Below, one piece after another: positions 1 to 5,327 of a stretch of DNA of 5,327 bases (position 1 is its first letter; each line of letters begins with the position of its first letter). The stretch covers positions 1 through 5,327 of the forward strand of contig DBHR01000101.1 of NCBI GenBank assembly GCA_002296225.1, given 5' to 3'. The notes beneath the pieces are model-generated. The model worked only from the letters and a program-made list of their open reading frames with translations. It was not told where the DNA came from and made no database searches. A program made the position numbers and the translations under genes. This stretch comes from Acidobacteria bacterium UBA823 (GTDB lineage: Bacteria > Acidobacteriota > Vicinamibacteria > Vicinamibacterales > UBA823).

Positions 1-2
1 AC

Positions 3-848
3 ATAATCCTTAAACGAAACGCAGAACCTGTGGCACTCAAGCCTCTACTTCTTCTGTCATACCTTGGCGTTTTAAGTCATCCCATGCTCGACTGGTTGAA
101 CACCTATGGCATCCGACTCTTGATGCCCTTCGAAGATCGCTGGTTTTACGGCGACGCAATCTTCATCATTGACCCATGGATCTGGCTAATGGCAGCCAGT
201 GCTGTAGTGTTCGCGCACACAAGGTCGGCAACGAGCGTCGCCCTCTGGGTCGTCGTCGCTATTGCGAGCAGCGTGTTCGTACTTAACAGCGGCTTGGTAC
301 CAGCCGGAGCCAAGATAGTCTGGTCGGTTAGTCTTGGCTGCCTCGTGGGCATCCGAATCTGGCGTGGCGCTCAGTTGCGCACCACGCGAATTGCTCTGAA
401 CAGCCTCCTCGCGATTCTGTTTTATGCAGGGAGCATGGTCGTGGGATCGCGAGTGGCTCGGAGCCAGGCCCAGCAATGGTTAGACGACGGAGGCATCCAG
501 GCCAGTGAAGTCATGGCTGGGCCGGTACCCGCCAACCCATTTGCACGGGATGTCGTGGTGCAAGGGACCGACAGGTACTACTTTCTTCGGGTCGACTGGC
601 TAGCCGCCGAACAGATCCGTCCTTACGCCACGTCGATTGCGATTGGGGATACCACCGCGGTCGTAAAGGCTGCGTTAACCGCTCCGAAGATTCAGGGCAC
701 GCGACACTGGCTGCGGTTTCCAATCTACGAGGTGAACGAAACACCAAACGGCTATCAGGTGCTCATCAGTGATGCTCGATTCTCGCGGCGACTCGGCGGT
801 TTGGGCGCGGTCCGCGTGGACCTCGATCAGCAGTTGAACGTGAAATAG
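3..848 (+). CDS. Membrane-bound metal-dependent hydrolase, YdjM/DUF457 type (5'-truncated)
   Basis: This looks like the C-terminal part of an inner-membrane metal-dependent hydrolase of the YdjM (DUF457, PF04307) family; the substrate is unknown. The frame is open from base 3 with no stop before the left edge. Counting from that codon, residues 25-36 read SHPMLDWLNTYG, followed by PFEDRWFYGD and DPW, the conserved block of this family; H26 and D30 are likely metal ligands. Hydrophobic, membrane-like stretches lie at about 56-73, 77-96, 103-117 and 129-150, followed by a soluble tail of about 120 residues. The usual N-terminus, with its own His/Asp motifs, is missing, so the true start is probably upstream of the window. 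A GTG at base 30 is possible but would cut into the conserved region. It ends at TAG 846-848. The family call is from recognised motifs; catalysis is inferred. Confidence 0.8.
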   Translation: MILKRNAEPVALKPLLLLSYLGVLSHPMLDWLNTYGIRLLMPFEDRWFYGDAIFIIDPWIWLMAASAVVFAHTRSATSVALWVVVAIASSVFVLNSGLVPAGAKIVWSVSLGCLVGIRIWRGAQLRTTRIALNSLLAILFYAGSMVVGSRVARSQAQQWLDDGGIQASEVMAGPVPANPFARDVVVQGTDRYYFLRVDWLAAEQIRPYATSIAIGDTTAVVKAALTAPKIQGTRHWLRFPIYEVNETPNGYQVLISDARFSRRLGGLGAVRVDLDQQLNVK

Positions 849-864
849 GGTTGTCGGCTTTGAT

Positions 865-881
865 GACTGTTCTAAACAGTC
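865..881. repeat. Perfect 7-bp inverted repeat, candidate operator
   Basis: GACTGTT, a CTA spacer and AACAGTC form a perfect palindrome with seven-base arms. It lies 17 bases after the hydrolase stop and 29 bases before the putative -10 of the next gene, about where a regulator could act near the -35 region. As RNA it would be a short hairpin with a three-base loop; there is no T-run, so an intrinsic terminator is unlikely. The half-site resembles a LexA-like CTGT/ACAG pair, but the inner spacing is five bases, not the eight of the E. coli box. The regulator is unknown. Confidence 0.4.
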
Positions 882-910
882 CAGGACCAGAGATACCGGT
901 CAAAACGCTA

Positions 911-916
911 TACAGT
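911..916 (+). promoter_or_regulatory. Candidate -10 element of a leaderless promoter
   Basis: TACAGT fits the TAnnnT form of a -10 element (an overlapping TATACA lies at 909-914) and ends six bases before the ATG at 923. Transcription would then start at or next to the start codon, giving a leaderless message. No good -35 is visible at the usual distance. The AAGGG at 917-921 is only one base from the ATG, too close for a normal Shine-Dalgarno, which also favours a leaderless reading. Confidence 0.4.
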
Positions 917-922
917 AAGGGC

Positions 923-1831
923 ATGCTCAATAGACGGACATTCCTACTGGCTCCTCTGTCGGCCACACTGGTCCGGGTGGTCCGCGCGCAATCGGCGGCG
1001 CCGGGCAAGATGCTGCTCAGCATGCACCAGAACACGTCGGCCGCGGCAGGTTATCGTGGTGCACTCGAAGGTTGGGCAAGGGCCGGTTTTCAGTATGTCG
1101 AACTGGGTGCGCCGCAGCTCGCTGGTTTTCTCGAGAACGATACGTTGCCCGCGGCGAGGCGTGTTCTGACTGATTTAGGACTGACACCCGTCTCGGCCGC
1201 GACGGTCCTGCAGGACATTTGGCTTCCGGGTCCAGCCCGGGCGGTGTCGCTGGAGGCCTGGAGAAAGAGTTGCGACCAGTTCGCTAGCTTGGGCCTGCAG
1301 AAGATCTACTCGCCGTCCGTCACACGCCGGAGAGTCACCGCTGATGACTTTGCGGCAACGCCAGACTGTATCCGCGAAGCTGGGGAAATTGCTCGGGAGT
1401 ACACCCTCACGGCGATGGTCGAGTTCACTCGTACGTCAACCCATCTGGCTACACTGACCTCATCGCTCGCGATGATTCGCGAGGCGGGGCATCCCAACGT
1501 TCGACCCATGCTCGACTTTTTTCATTTTTGGTCGGGACTGAGCAAGTTCGAAGACCTTGATTTACTCGAGCCGGGCGAGCTCGCCCATGCGCATTTCCAG
1601 GACCTACTCGATACACCCCGTGAGTTGATTAACAATGATTCACGGCTGATTCCCGGCGATGGCATCGCGCCGGTGGTCCGCATTCTCGAGAAGTTGGTCG
1701 AGAAGCAGTATGTGGGTGCGCTTTCGGTCGAATTATTCCGGTCGGAGTACGTCCAGGGTGATCCGTTCCAGGTTGCCAGCGAAGTTCGCAGGAAATGCGA
1801 AGGCGTGATGCGTCAGGCGCAGGTCTGGTAG
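923..1831 (+). CDS. Exported sugar phosphate isomerase/epimerase-like TIM-barrel protein
   Basis: This 302-residue protein belongs by appearance to the xylose-isomerase-like TIM-barrel superfamily (AP endonuclease family 2 fold), whose members isomerise or epimerise sugars using a divalent metal. The N-terminus NRRTFLL followed by a hydrophobic stretch is twin-arginine-like, with possible cleavage after A22, so it probably acts in the periplasm. Likely metal ligands, by position in the fold, are E167 (MVEF), D198 (MLDFFHFW), H224 (HAHFQD) and E270 (SVELF). Early family features include the FQYVELG strand near residues 56-62. I chose ATG 923 because it puts the RR motif at the very N-terminus; an in-frame TTG at 851 would add 24 unremarkable residues before the signal. 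The methyltransferase start follows six bases after the stop, so the two may be co-transcribed. The true substrate cannot be read from sequence. Confidence 0.82.
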   Translation: MLNRRTFLLAPLSATLVRVVRAQSAAPGKMLLSMHQNTSAAAGYRGALEGWARAGFQYVELGAPQLAGFLENDTLPAARRVLTDLGLTPVSAATVLQDIWLPGPARAVSLEAWRKSCDQFASLGLQKIYSPSVTRRRVTADDFAATPDCIREAGEIAREYTLTAMVEFTRTSTHLATLTSSLAMIREAGHPNVRPMLDFFHFWSGLSKFEDLDLLEPGELAHAHFQDLLDTPRELINNDSRLIPGDGIAPVVRILEKLVEKQYVGALSVELFRSEYVQGDPFQVASEVRRKCEGVMRQAQVW

Positions 1832-1837
1832 TCCGAG

Positions 1838-2644
1838 ATGCCAGAGTTGGCAACCGCAGGTTACACGCTGAAGCCACCCCTGAAGTGGGCAGGGGGAAAA
1901 CGGTGGCAGGTGCCGTATCTGTATCCACTATGGGAGCAGCACTCCGACTGCCGCCTCATAGAACCCTTCTGTGGAGGGCTCGCCGTGACACTCGGTCTAC
2001 GGCCGAAGCAGGCACTCCTGAACGATGTCAATCCGCATCTGATTAATTTCTACACTTGGCTCAAGAAAGGCCTCCACTGTCGTCTCGAGATGAAGAATGA
2101 GGAGGCGATATTCTACGCTTATCGGCAGCGTTTTAATGAGCTACTCCACGCAAAGAACGGTCAGACACGTGAGGCGGCTTCTCTCTTCTATTACTTGAAC
2201 AGGACTGGCTATAACGGCTTATGTCGATTCAATAGTAGTGGCGAGTTCAACGTTCCATTCGGTCGTTACAAGAGCATTACTTATGTCAGCGATTTTTTAG
2301 ACTATCGGAAGGTTTTTGACTGTTGGGAGTTTACAAGTCGTGATTTCTCAGTTCTCAAACTCGGCGAAACGGATTTCGTATATGCCGACCCACCGTACGA
2401 TGTCGAATTCACGTCCTATACGAAGGACGGATTCACATGGGACGATCAAGTGAGGACCGCGGAGTGGCTCGGTCAGCATTCCGGACCTGTGATCTTGGTG
2501 AACCAGGCGACGCCTCGTATCGAAGCGTTGTATCGTCAAATCGGTTACACGATGCGGCACCTTAACGCGCCACGACGCATTAGTTCCAGTGGCGACCGGA
2601 CACCAGCTCGCGAAATCCTCGCGATGCGGAACATCAACTTGTGA
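1838..2644 (+). CDS. DNA adenine-N6 methyltransferase, Dam/D12 class
   Basis: This 268-residue enzyme should transfer a methyl group from S-adenosylmethionine to the N6 of adenine in a short DNA site. Motifs in order are the N-terminal LKWAGGKR (15-22), the SAM-binding EPFCGGLAV (42-50), NDVN (62-65), the LNRTGYNGLCRFN and GEFNVPFGRYK segments typical of Dam-type enzymes in the middle, the catalytic DPPY (184-187) and a C-terminal ISSSGDRTPAREIL region. The order (SAM motif before DPPY) and the length fit the alpha/D12 class, apparently intact. The target may be GATC, as for many relatives, but that is not shown here. No restriction endonuclease lies beside it, so it looks like an orphan or mobile-element-derived enzyme. 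It starts six bases after the isomerase stop with only a weak GGTAG upstream, suggesting translational coupling. GC falls to 38-43% in parts of the gene, against about 70% in its neighbours, hinting at transfer. Confidence 0.92.
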   Translation: MPELATAGYTLKPPLKWAGGKRWQVPYLYPLWEQHSDCRLIEPFCGGLAVTLGLRPKQALLNDVNPHLINFYTWLKKGLHCRLEMKNEEAIFYAYRQRFNELLHAKNGQTREAASLFYYLNRTGYNGLCRFNSSGEFNVPFGRYKSITYVSDFLDYRKVFDCWEFTSRDFSVLKLGETDFVYADPPYDVEFTSYTKDGFTWDDQVRTAEWLGQHSGPVILVNQATPRIEALYRQIGYTMRHLNAPRRISSSGDRTPAREILAMRNINL

Positions 2645-2666
2645 CACCACGCACTTCCTTGACGGA

Positions 2667-2692
2667 CCAAGCGTGAGGGCGGTTGTGCTTGG
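2667..2692. repeat. 6-bp inverted repeat upstream of the SRAP-family gene
   Basis: CCAAGC (2667-2672) and GCTTGG (2687-2692) are perfect complements separated by 14 bases. The pair sits between the methyltransferase stop and the TATAAT at 2698, covering the place where a -35 would fall. It could be an operator or a weak RNA hairpin ending the methyltransferase message. No T-run follows, so a factor-independent terminator is unlikely. Six-base arms with this spacing can also arise by chance. Confidence 0.25.
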
Positions 2693-2697
2693 ACGGG

Positions 2698-2703
2698 TAT
2701 AAT
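2698..2703 (+). promoter_or_regulatory. Consensus -10 (TATAAT) of a leaderless promoter
   Basis: A perfect TATAAT ends exactly six bases before the GTG at 2710. Transcription would begin at about the start codon, leaving no room for a Shine-Dalgarno, and none is visible. No TTGACA-like -35 is present 16-18 bases upstream; TTGACG at 2659-2664 is too far away. The spacing from -10 to start codon equals that in front of the gene at 923. Confidence 0.6.
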
Positions 2704-2709
2704 CTCGTT

Positions 2710-3399
2710 GTGTGCGGCCGTTACACGATTTCCAACCCAAGGAAGATTCTGGCCGAGTTGCTCATCGAAGATCACGGGCTAGACCTGCCAGCTCGCTACA
2801 ATGTGGCGCCGGGCCAGATGGCGCCGGTGGTGGCGGCTGGCGAGGACGGTTCGCGGCGCCTAACCGAGATGCAATGGGGACTCGTGCCGTCCTGGGCCGA
2901 CGACCCCGGCATCGGCCATCGCCTAATCAATGCTCGGGCAGAGACGGTAGCGGAGAAGCCAGCGTTTCGGGATAGCCTGGCCCGTCGCCGCTGCGTCGTT
3001 GCGGCGGATGGATTCTATGAATGGCAGAAGGGCCTTGGGGGTAAACAGCCTTACTTACTTCGCCTCGCCGGCGGTGCACCCTTTGGCTTTGCTGGCTTGT
3101 GGGATCGCTGGTGCGACCCGCGCGGACAGGTCCTTGAGACCTTCACCATCCTGACGACTGGCGCTAACAAATTAGTTGAACCGATTCACAAGCGCATGCC
3201 GGTCATCCTCGATCGCCAAGAGCGAGCGGCATGGCTGGTGTTGAGGGCCGAGCTAGGCGCTCTTAGCCTGCTGTGCGAGCCGTTTCCGGCGTCGGCGATG
3301 GAAGCGATCCCGGTGAGTGGGTACGTCAACAACACGGCCCACGACTCGGTAGAGTGCTTGAAGCCGCTCGCTTTGACAAACCCTAGGACACTTTTCTAG
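2710..3399 (+). CDS. SRAP-domain protein, YedK/HMCES type (abasic-site processing)
   Basis: This 229-residue protein is a SOS-response-associated peptidase (SRAP, PF02586) family member. In E. coli YedK and human HMCES, Cys2 forms a covalent thiazolidine link with abasic sites in single-stranded DNA, protecting them from strand breakage. All key residues are present once the start is set at GTG 2710: MCGRYT with C2, RYNVAPGQ (29-36), the WGLVPSW strand (56-62), N74 and R76 in INARAET, E104 in GFYEW and H160 in PIHKRMPV. These positions are almost the same as in YedK (N75, E105, H160). A TTG at 2683 would add nine residues and bury the cysteine, which must be second so that it is freed by removal of fMet, so that start is rejected. 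Length is normal for the family. It has its own TATAAT and is probably transcribed apart from the methyltransferase. No classical LexA box is visible in front. Confidence 0.95.
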   Translation: MCGRYTISNPRKILAELLIEDHGLDLPARYNVAPGQMAPVVAAGEDGSRRLTEMQWGLVPSWADDPGIGHRLINARAETVAEKPAFRDSLARRRCVVAADGFYEWQKGLGGKQPYLLRLAGGAPFGFAGLWDRWCDPRGQVLETFTILTTGANKLVEPIHKRMPVILDRQERAAWLVLRAELGALSLLCEPFPASAMEAIPVSGYVNNTAHDSVECLKPLALTNPRTLF

Positions 3400-3424
3400 C
3401 TCAGCCCAACCGGAGGCTGGTAGA

Positions 3425-3450
3425 GGGCTAGCACCGTCGACGGCCAGCCC
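3425..3450. repeat. Imperfect inverted repeat in the gap after the SRAP gene
   Basis: GGGCT at 3425-3429 pairs with AGCCC at 3446-3450, and pairing continues inward with small mismatches towards CCG-TCGA-CGG. It lies 26 bases after the SRAP stop and could fold into a GC-rich hairpin in RNA. No T-run follows, so at best it is a weak or factor-dependent transcription end or an mRNA-stabilising hairpin. A nearby CAGCC/GGCTG pair (3402-3419) could compete with it. I see nothing else in the 135-base gap 3400-3534, apart from a GGTGG (3526-3530) that may serve as ribosome binding site for the next gene. Confidence 0.3.
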
Positions 3451-3534
3451 ATCCAAAGTCCAAAACCCACCCGAGTGCGCTCGTGACGACAACTCGAAAC
3501 GGCTCGAAAACGCTGAACCAATGATGGTGGTACG

Positions 3535-3957
3535 ATGTGGCTCGTGAGAACTTTGGGTCCAGGCGTTCGGTGGCTTGTCTCGGTTACCGCCGTCGTCCAG
3601 GTGCTGCTGCCTGCCTGTCTGTTGGTCTGTGGGCCGATGAGCGCAGACGAGGGCGTCCAAAACCACCACGCGGAAGCGAACGGCACCCGGTGTCTGGCCC
3701 ACGAGGAGCCTCAAGATTCTGAGGGTTCTCAGGTTCCCGACGCGCCTCCTTCGTGTGAGCGCACTCACAGTGGTGTCGCGCTCACTCGTTCAGGTCCAGA
3801 GAACACTTACTCCGACACGAGCCAGCGGTGCACTTATCGTGTCTTTGACCAATTGCTCGGCCACAGTGTTCTGAACGCGTGCGTATCGGTGTCCACCCTC
3901 ACGATTCATTCCATCTATCCGCCGCCATCCCCGCTCGTTGCCAGTCTTCGGCTCTAG
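3535..3957 (+). CDS. Small secreted protein of unknown function, Cys/His-containing
   Basis: I do not recognise this 140-residue product. It begins with arginines and a hydrophobic segment (about 13-32) that looks like a Sec signal peptide, with possible cleavage after A37 (PMSA). LLPAC at 24-28 is a loose lipobox, but hydrophobic residues continue past the cysteine, so a lipoprotein is less likely. The presumed mature part is polar and has four cysteines (C53, C74, C99, C116) and several histidines (H44, H45, H56, H78, H110, H125), which could bind metal or form disulfides. It ends in a proline-rich tail (PPPSP, 129-133), a layout similar to small proteins found in heavy-metal loci. A GGTGG lies four bases before the ATG. 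The next gene starts 76 bases downstream with no clear terminator between, so they are probably co-transcribed. Open frame, signal and context support a real gene; its function is unknown. Confidence 0.6.
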   Translation: MWLVRTLGPGVRWLVSVTAVVQVLLPACLLVCGPMSADEGVQNHHAEANGTRCLAHEEPQDSEGSQVPDAPPSCERTHSGVALTRSGPENTYSDTSQRCTYRVFDQLLGHSVLNACVSVSTLTIHSIYPPPSPLVASLRL

Positions 3958-4021
3958 ACCTCCACCCGTCTACTTTTGACGTAGGCCGTTCTGCTGGTTT
4001 CGGAAGTCTGATCGCGTTCGT

Positions 4022-4027
4022 GGAGGG
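4022..4027 (+). promoter_or_regulatory. Strong Shine-Dalgarno for the gene at 4034
   Basis: GGAGGG lies six bases before ATG 4034. It is the best ribosome binding site in the window and fixes the start of the last gene. It also contrasts with the leaderless-type starts at 923 and 2710, and fits a gene translated from an internal position of a longer message. Confidence 0.75.
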
Positions 4028-4033
4028 ACGAGT

Positions 4034-5327
4034 ATGCGGTTTCGTATCCGCCCGCTGTTGATTTGTTGGCAATGTGTATGCCTAGGGATCTTTATGACCC
4101 CACTGCACGTTGCTGGCGAGGTGTTTGGGGAGCAGCTCCAGACATCCGTTCAAGACGGAGGTCATGCGCCACAGCAAATGCAACACGAGGATGGCGCCCA
4201 AACTACAGATTGGCGGCTGATGCAGGACGGCGTGCTTTTTCTCACGGCCAACCGGCAAGGCAGACCGAAGGGCGATACGGAACTTGTGTCACAGAACTGG
4301 TGGATGGGTATGGCCAGTCGGTCGCTTGGTCGAAGCACGCTCACGTTCACTGGTATGCTCAGCGGAGAGCCACTGACCATGAGTGGAAATGGCTACAGCG
4401 AGATCTTCCAGACCGGCGAGGCGTACCAGGGTCACGCCATTACCGACCGTCAGCATCCTCACGACTTCGTGATGCAGTTGGCCGCGGTGTGGCGGCTGCC
4501 GCTATCGAGCGGTGCTGGCTTCACCGTTGCTGGCGGACCGGTGGGGGAGGCAACCTTGGGGCCGGTTGCCTTCATGCACCGGCAATCGGCTTTCGAGAAT
4601 CCGTTCGCGCCACTAGGGCATCATACGTTCGACGCGACCCACATCGTCAAAGGTATTGTCGCTGGGATGGTCGACCGTGGTCCATTTGCTCTTGAAGGGT
4701 CGGTGTTTCACGGCGGCGAACCCGACGAGCATCGTTGGGGCATTACTGATATCGGCGCGCTAGACTCGTGGGCGACTCGTGTTTGGTGGCGACCCAATCC
4801 TTCTTTAGCGGTGCAGGTCTCCCATGGGTTCTTGAAGAATCCGGAGGCACTCGAACCCGGTAATGTGCGCCGCACCACGGCATCAGCATCCTGGTTAAGT
4901 CAGTCGGACGCCGGGTTCACGGCGGTCACCGCTGCGTACGGTCGGAACCAGAAAGACCACACGGCTTCAATCTTTGATGCCTTGCTTGTAGAAGGAACAC
5001 ATCGGATGTCGCAACATGTTTTCTACAGTCGTGTGGAAGTGGTGGACGTGGAGACGGGGCTGCTATTAGGCGGGCACGAAGGCGAGGCAGATGGTCACGG
5101 GGCTCCGAGCACGGTCTTGGCGATGACAGTCGGCGCGCTTCTGGACTTGCCTGCGGTAAAGGGTTTTGAGCTGGGCCTTGGGGGGGATGTGACTTTCCAC
5201 AGAAGTCCAGACCGATTAGCTGGGCTCTATGGGTCGTCTCCGGTTTCGTTCAAAGTGTTCTTGCGCCTACGCCTTCCGGTCCCAGCCATGGGAAGAATGC
5301 AAGATATGACGATGATGCGGCCGATGG
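4034..5327 (+). CDS. Conserved outer-membrane-type protein of unknown function (3'-truncated)
   Basis: The frame is open from ATG 4034 to the right edge: 431 complete codons without a stop. An N-terminal basic and hydrophobic stretch (about 1-28) looks like a Sec signal. Beyond it are alternating hydrophobic/polar strands rich in Gly, Trp and aromatic residues, as in outer-membrane beta-barrels. I recognise a family of uncharacterised proteins sharing NWWMGMA (88-94), LSGEPLT (109-115), TDRQHPHDF (137-145), GGPVGEATLGPVAFMHR (167-183), NPFAPLGHH (189-197) and GGEPDEHRW (227-235). From memory, relatives often occur near copper or other heavy-metal genes; this is inference. No catalytic function is known to me. 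Conserved His (H141, H143, H196, H197) and a Met-rich end (six Met in 419-431) would suit metal contact. The FLRLRL strand at 409-414 is probably the last barrel strand, so little of the C-terminus is missing. Other frames over 4063-4695 are shadows. Confidence 0.85.
   Translation, partial: MRFRIRPLLICWQCVCLGIFMTPLHVAGEVFGEQLQTSVQDGGHAPQQMQHEDGAQTTDWRLMQDGVLFLTANRQGRPKGDTELVSQNWWMGMASRSLGRSTLTFTGMLSGEPLTMSGNGYSEIFQTGEAYQGHAITDRQHPHDFVMQLAAVWRLPLSSGAGFTVAGGPVGEATLGPVAFMHRQSAFENPFAPLGHHTFDATHIVKGIVAGMVDRGPFALEGSVFHGGEPDEHRWGITDIGALDSWATRVWWRPNPSLAVQVSHGFLKNPEALEPGNVRRTTASASWLSQSDAGFTAVTAAYGRNQKDHTASIFDALLVEGTHRMSQHVFYSRVEVVDVETGLLLGGHEGEADGHGAPSTVLAMTVGALLDLPAVKGFELGLGGDVTFHRSPDRLAGLYGSSPVSFKVFLRLRLPVPAMGRMQDMTMMRPM

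Noticed and set aside
81..93. A 13-base match between 81-93 and 1506-1518 (CCCATGCTCGACT)
   Set aside because: Both copies encode Pro-Met-Leu-Asp in conserved motifs of unrelated proteins; the flanks differ, so it is coincidence rather than a repeat element.
851..922. Upstream in-frame TTG start for the isomerase
   Set aside because: It would place 24 residues before the twin-arginine signal and would start within the region holding the palindrome and the -10 element.
1838..2644. Restriction-modification or defence system
   Set aside because: No endonuclease, specificity subunit or other defence gene is visible on either side of the methyltransferase; the neighbours are an isomerase and an SRAP protein.
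2348..2740. Minus-strand open frame of 130 codons
   Set aside because: It is antisense to the catalytic part of the methyltransferase and has no recognisable domain.
3373..3378. Perfect TTGACA that could be a -35 for the gene at 3535
   Set aside because: It lies within the SRAP coding end and no acceptable -10 follows at 16-18 bases, so it is probably chance.
3253..3768. Minus-strand open frame of 171 codons
   Set aside because: It lies antisense to the SRAP 3' end and the start of the secreted-protein gene, is rich in Arg and Gln without any motif, and has no ribosome binding site or domain that I recognise. GC-rich DNA often gives such shadows.
3976..3981. TTGACG before the gene at 4034
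   Set aside because: No -10-like hexamer at the proper distance; the gene is more simply read as co-transcribed with the one at 3535.
4063..4695. Plus-strand open frame of 210 codons
   Set aside because: It is an out-of-frame shadow of the gene at 4034, which has a strong Shine-Dalgarno, a signal peptide and conserved family motifs. The shadow protein is Arg-rich with no motifs.

Overview
The window is 5,327 bases of mostly GC-rich bacterial DNA. All six recognisable genes lie on the + strand and are tightly packed. The first gene is cut by the left edge and the last by the right edge. The organism is probably Gram-negative: the last product looks like an exported outer-membrane beta-barrel protein, and the second has a twin-arginine-type signal. 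Tat-tagged sugar-phosphate-isomerase-like proteins, high GC and apparently leaderless starts would fit an Acidobacteriota-like bacterium, but this is a low-confidence inference and no marker gene is present.

Layout. Bases 3-848 hold the 3' part of a membrane-bound metal-dependent hydrolase of the YdjM/DUF457 type. A 74-base gap follows, with a 17-base palindrome and a -10-like element placed six bases before the ATG of the next gene. Bases 923-1831 encode an exported xylose-isomerase-like TIM-barrel protein. Six bases later comes an adenine-specific DNA methyltransferase of the Dam/D12 class (1838-2644), whose middle is much poorer in GC than its neighbours. A second consensus -10 (TATAAT) lies exactly six bases before the GTG of an SRAP/YedK/HMCES-type protein (2710-3399), which shields or crosslinks abasic sites in DNA.

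After a 135-base gap with an inverted repeat come two genes that probably form a unit. The first (3535-3957) encodes a small unrecognised secreted protein with scattered Cys and His. The second starts at 4034 behind a strong Shine-Dalgarno and runs off the window. It encodes a conserved, uncharacterised outer-membrane-type protein with a DRQHPHD motif and a Met-rich end.

How they work together. The methyltransferase and SRAP protein both act on DNA (modification and abasic-site protection), but they have separate starts and I see no restriction enzyme, so a defence system is not supported. The last pair looks like an envelope module, possibly concerned with metals; this rests on His/Met/Cys content and family resemblance only. 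I found no tRNA, rRNA, CRISPR array, insertion sequence or confident intrinsic terminator. The least explained items are the last two genes and the two identically spaced leaderless-type promoters.
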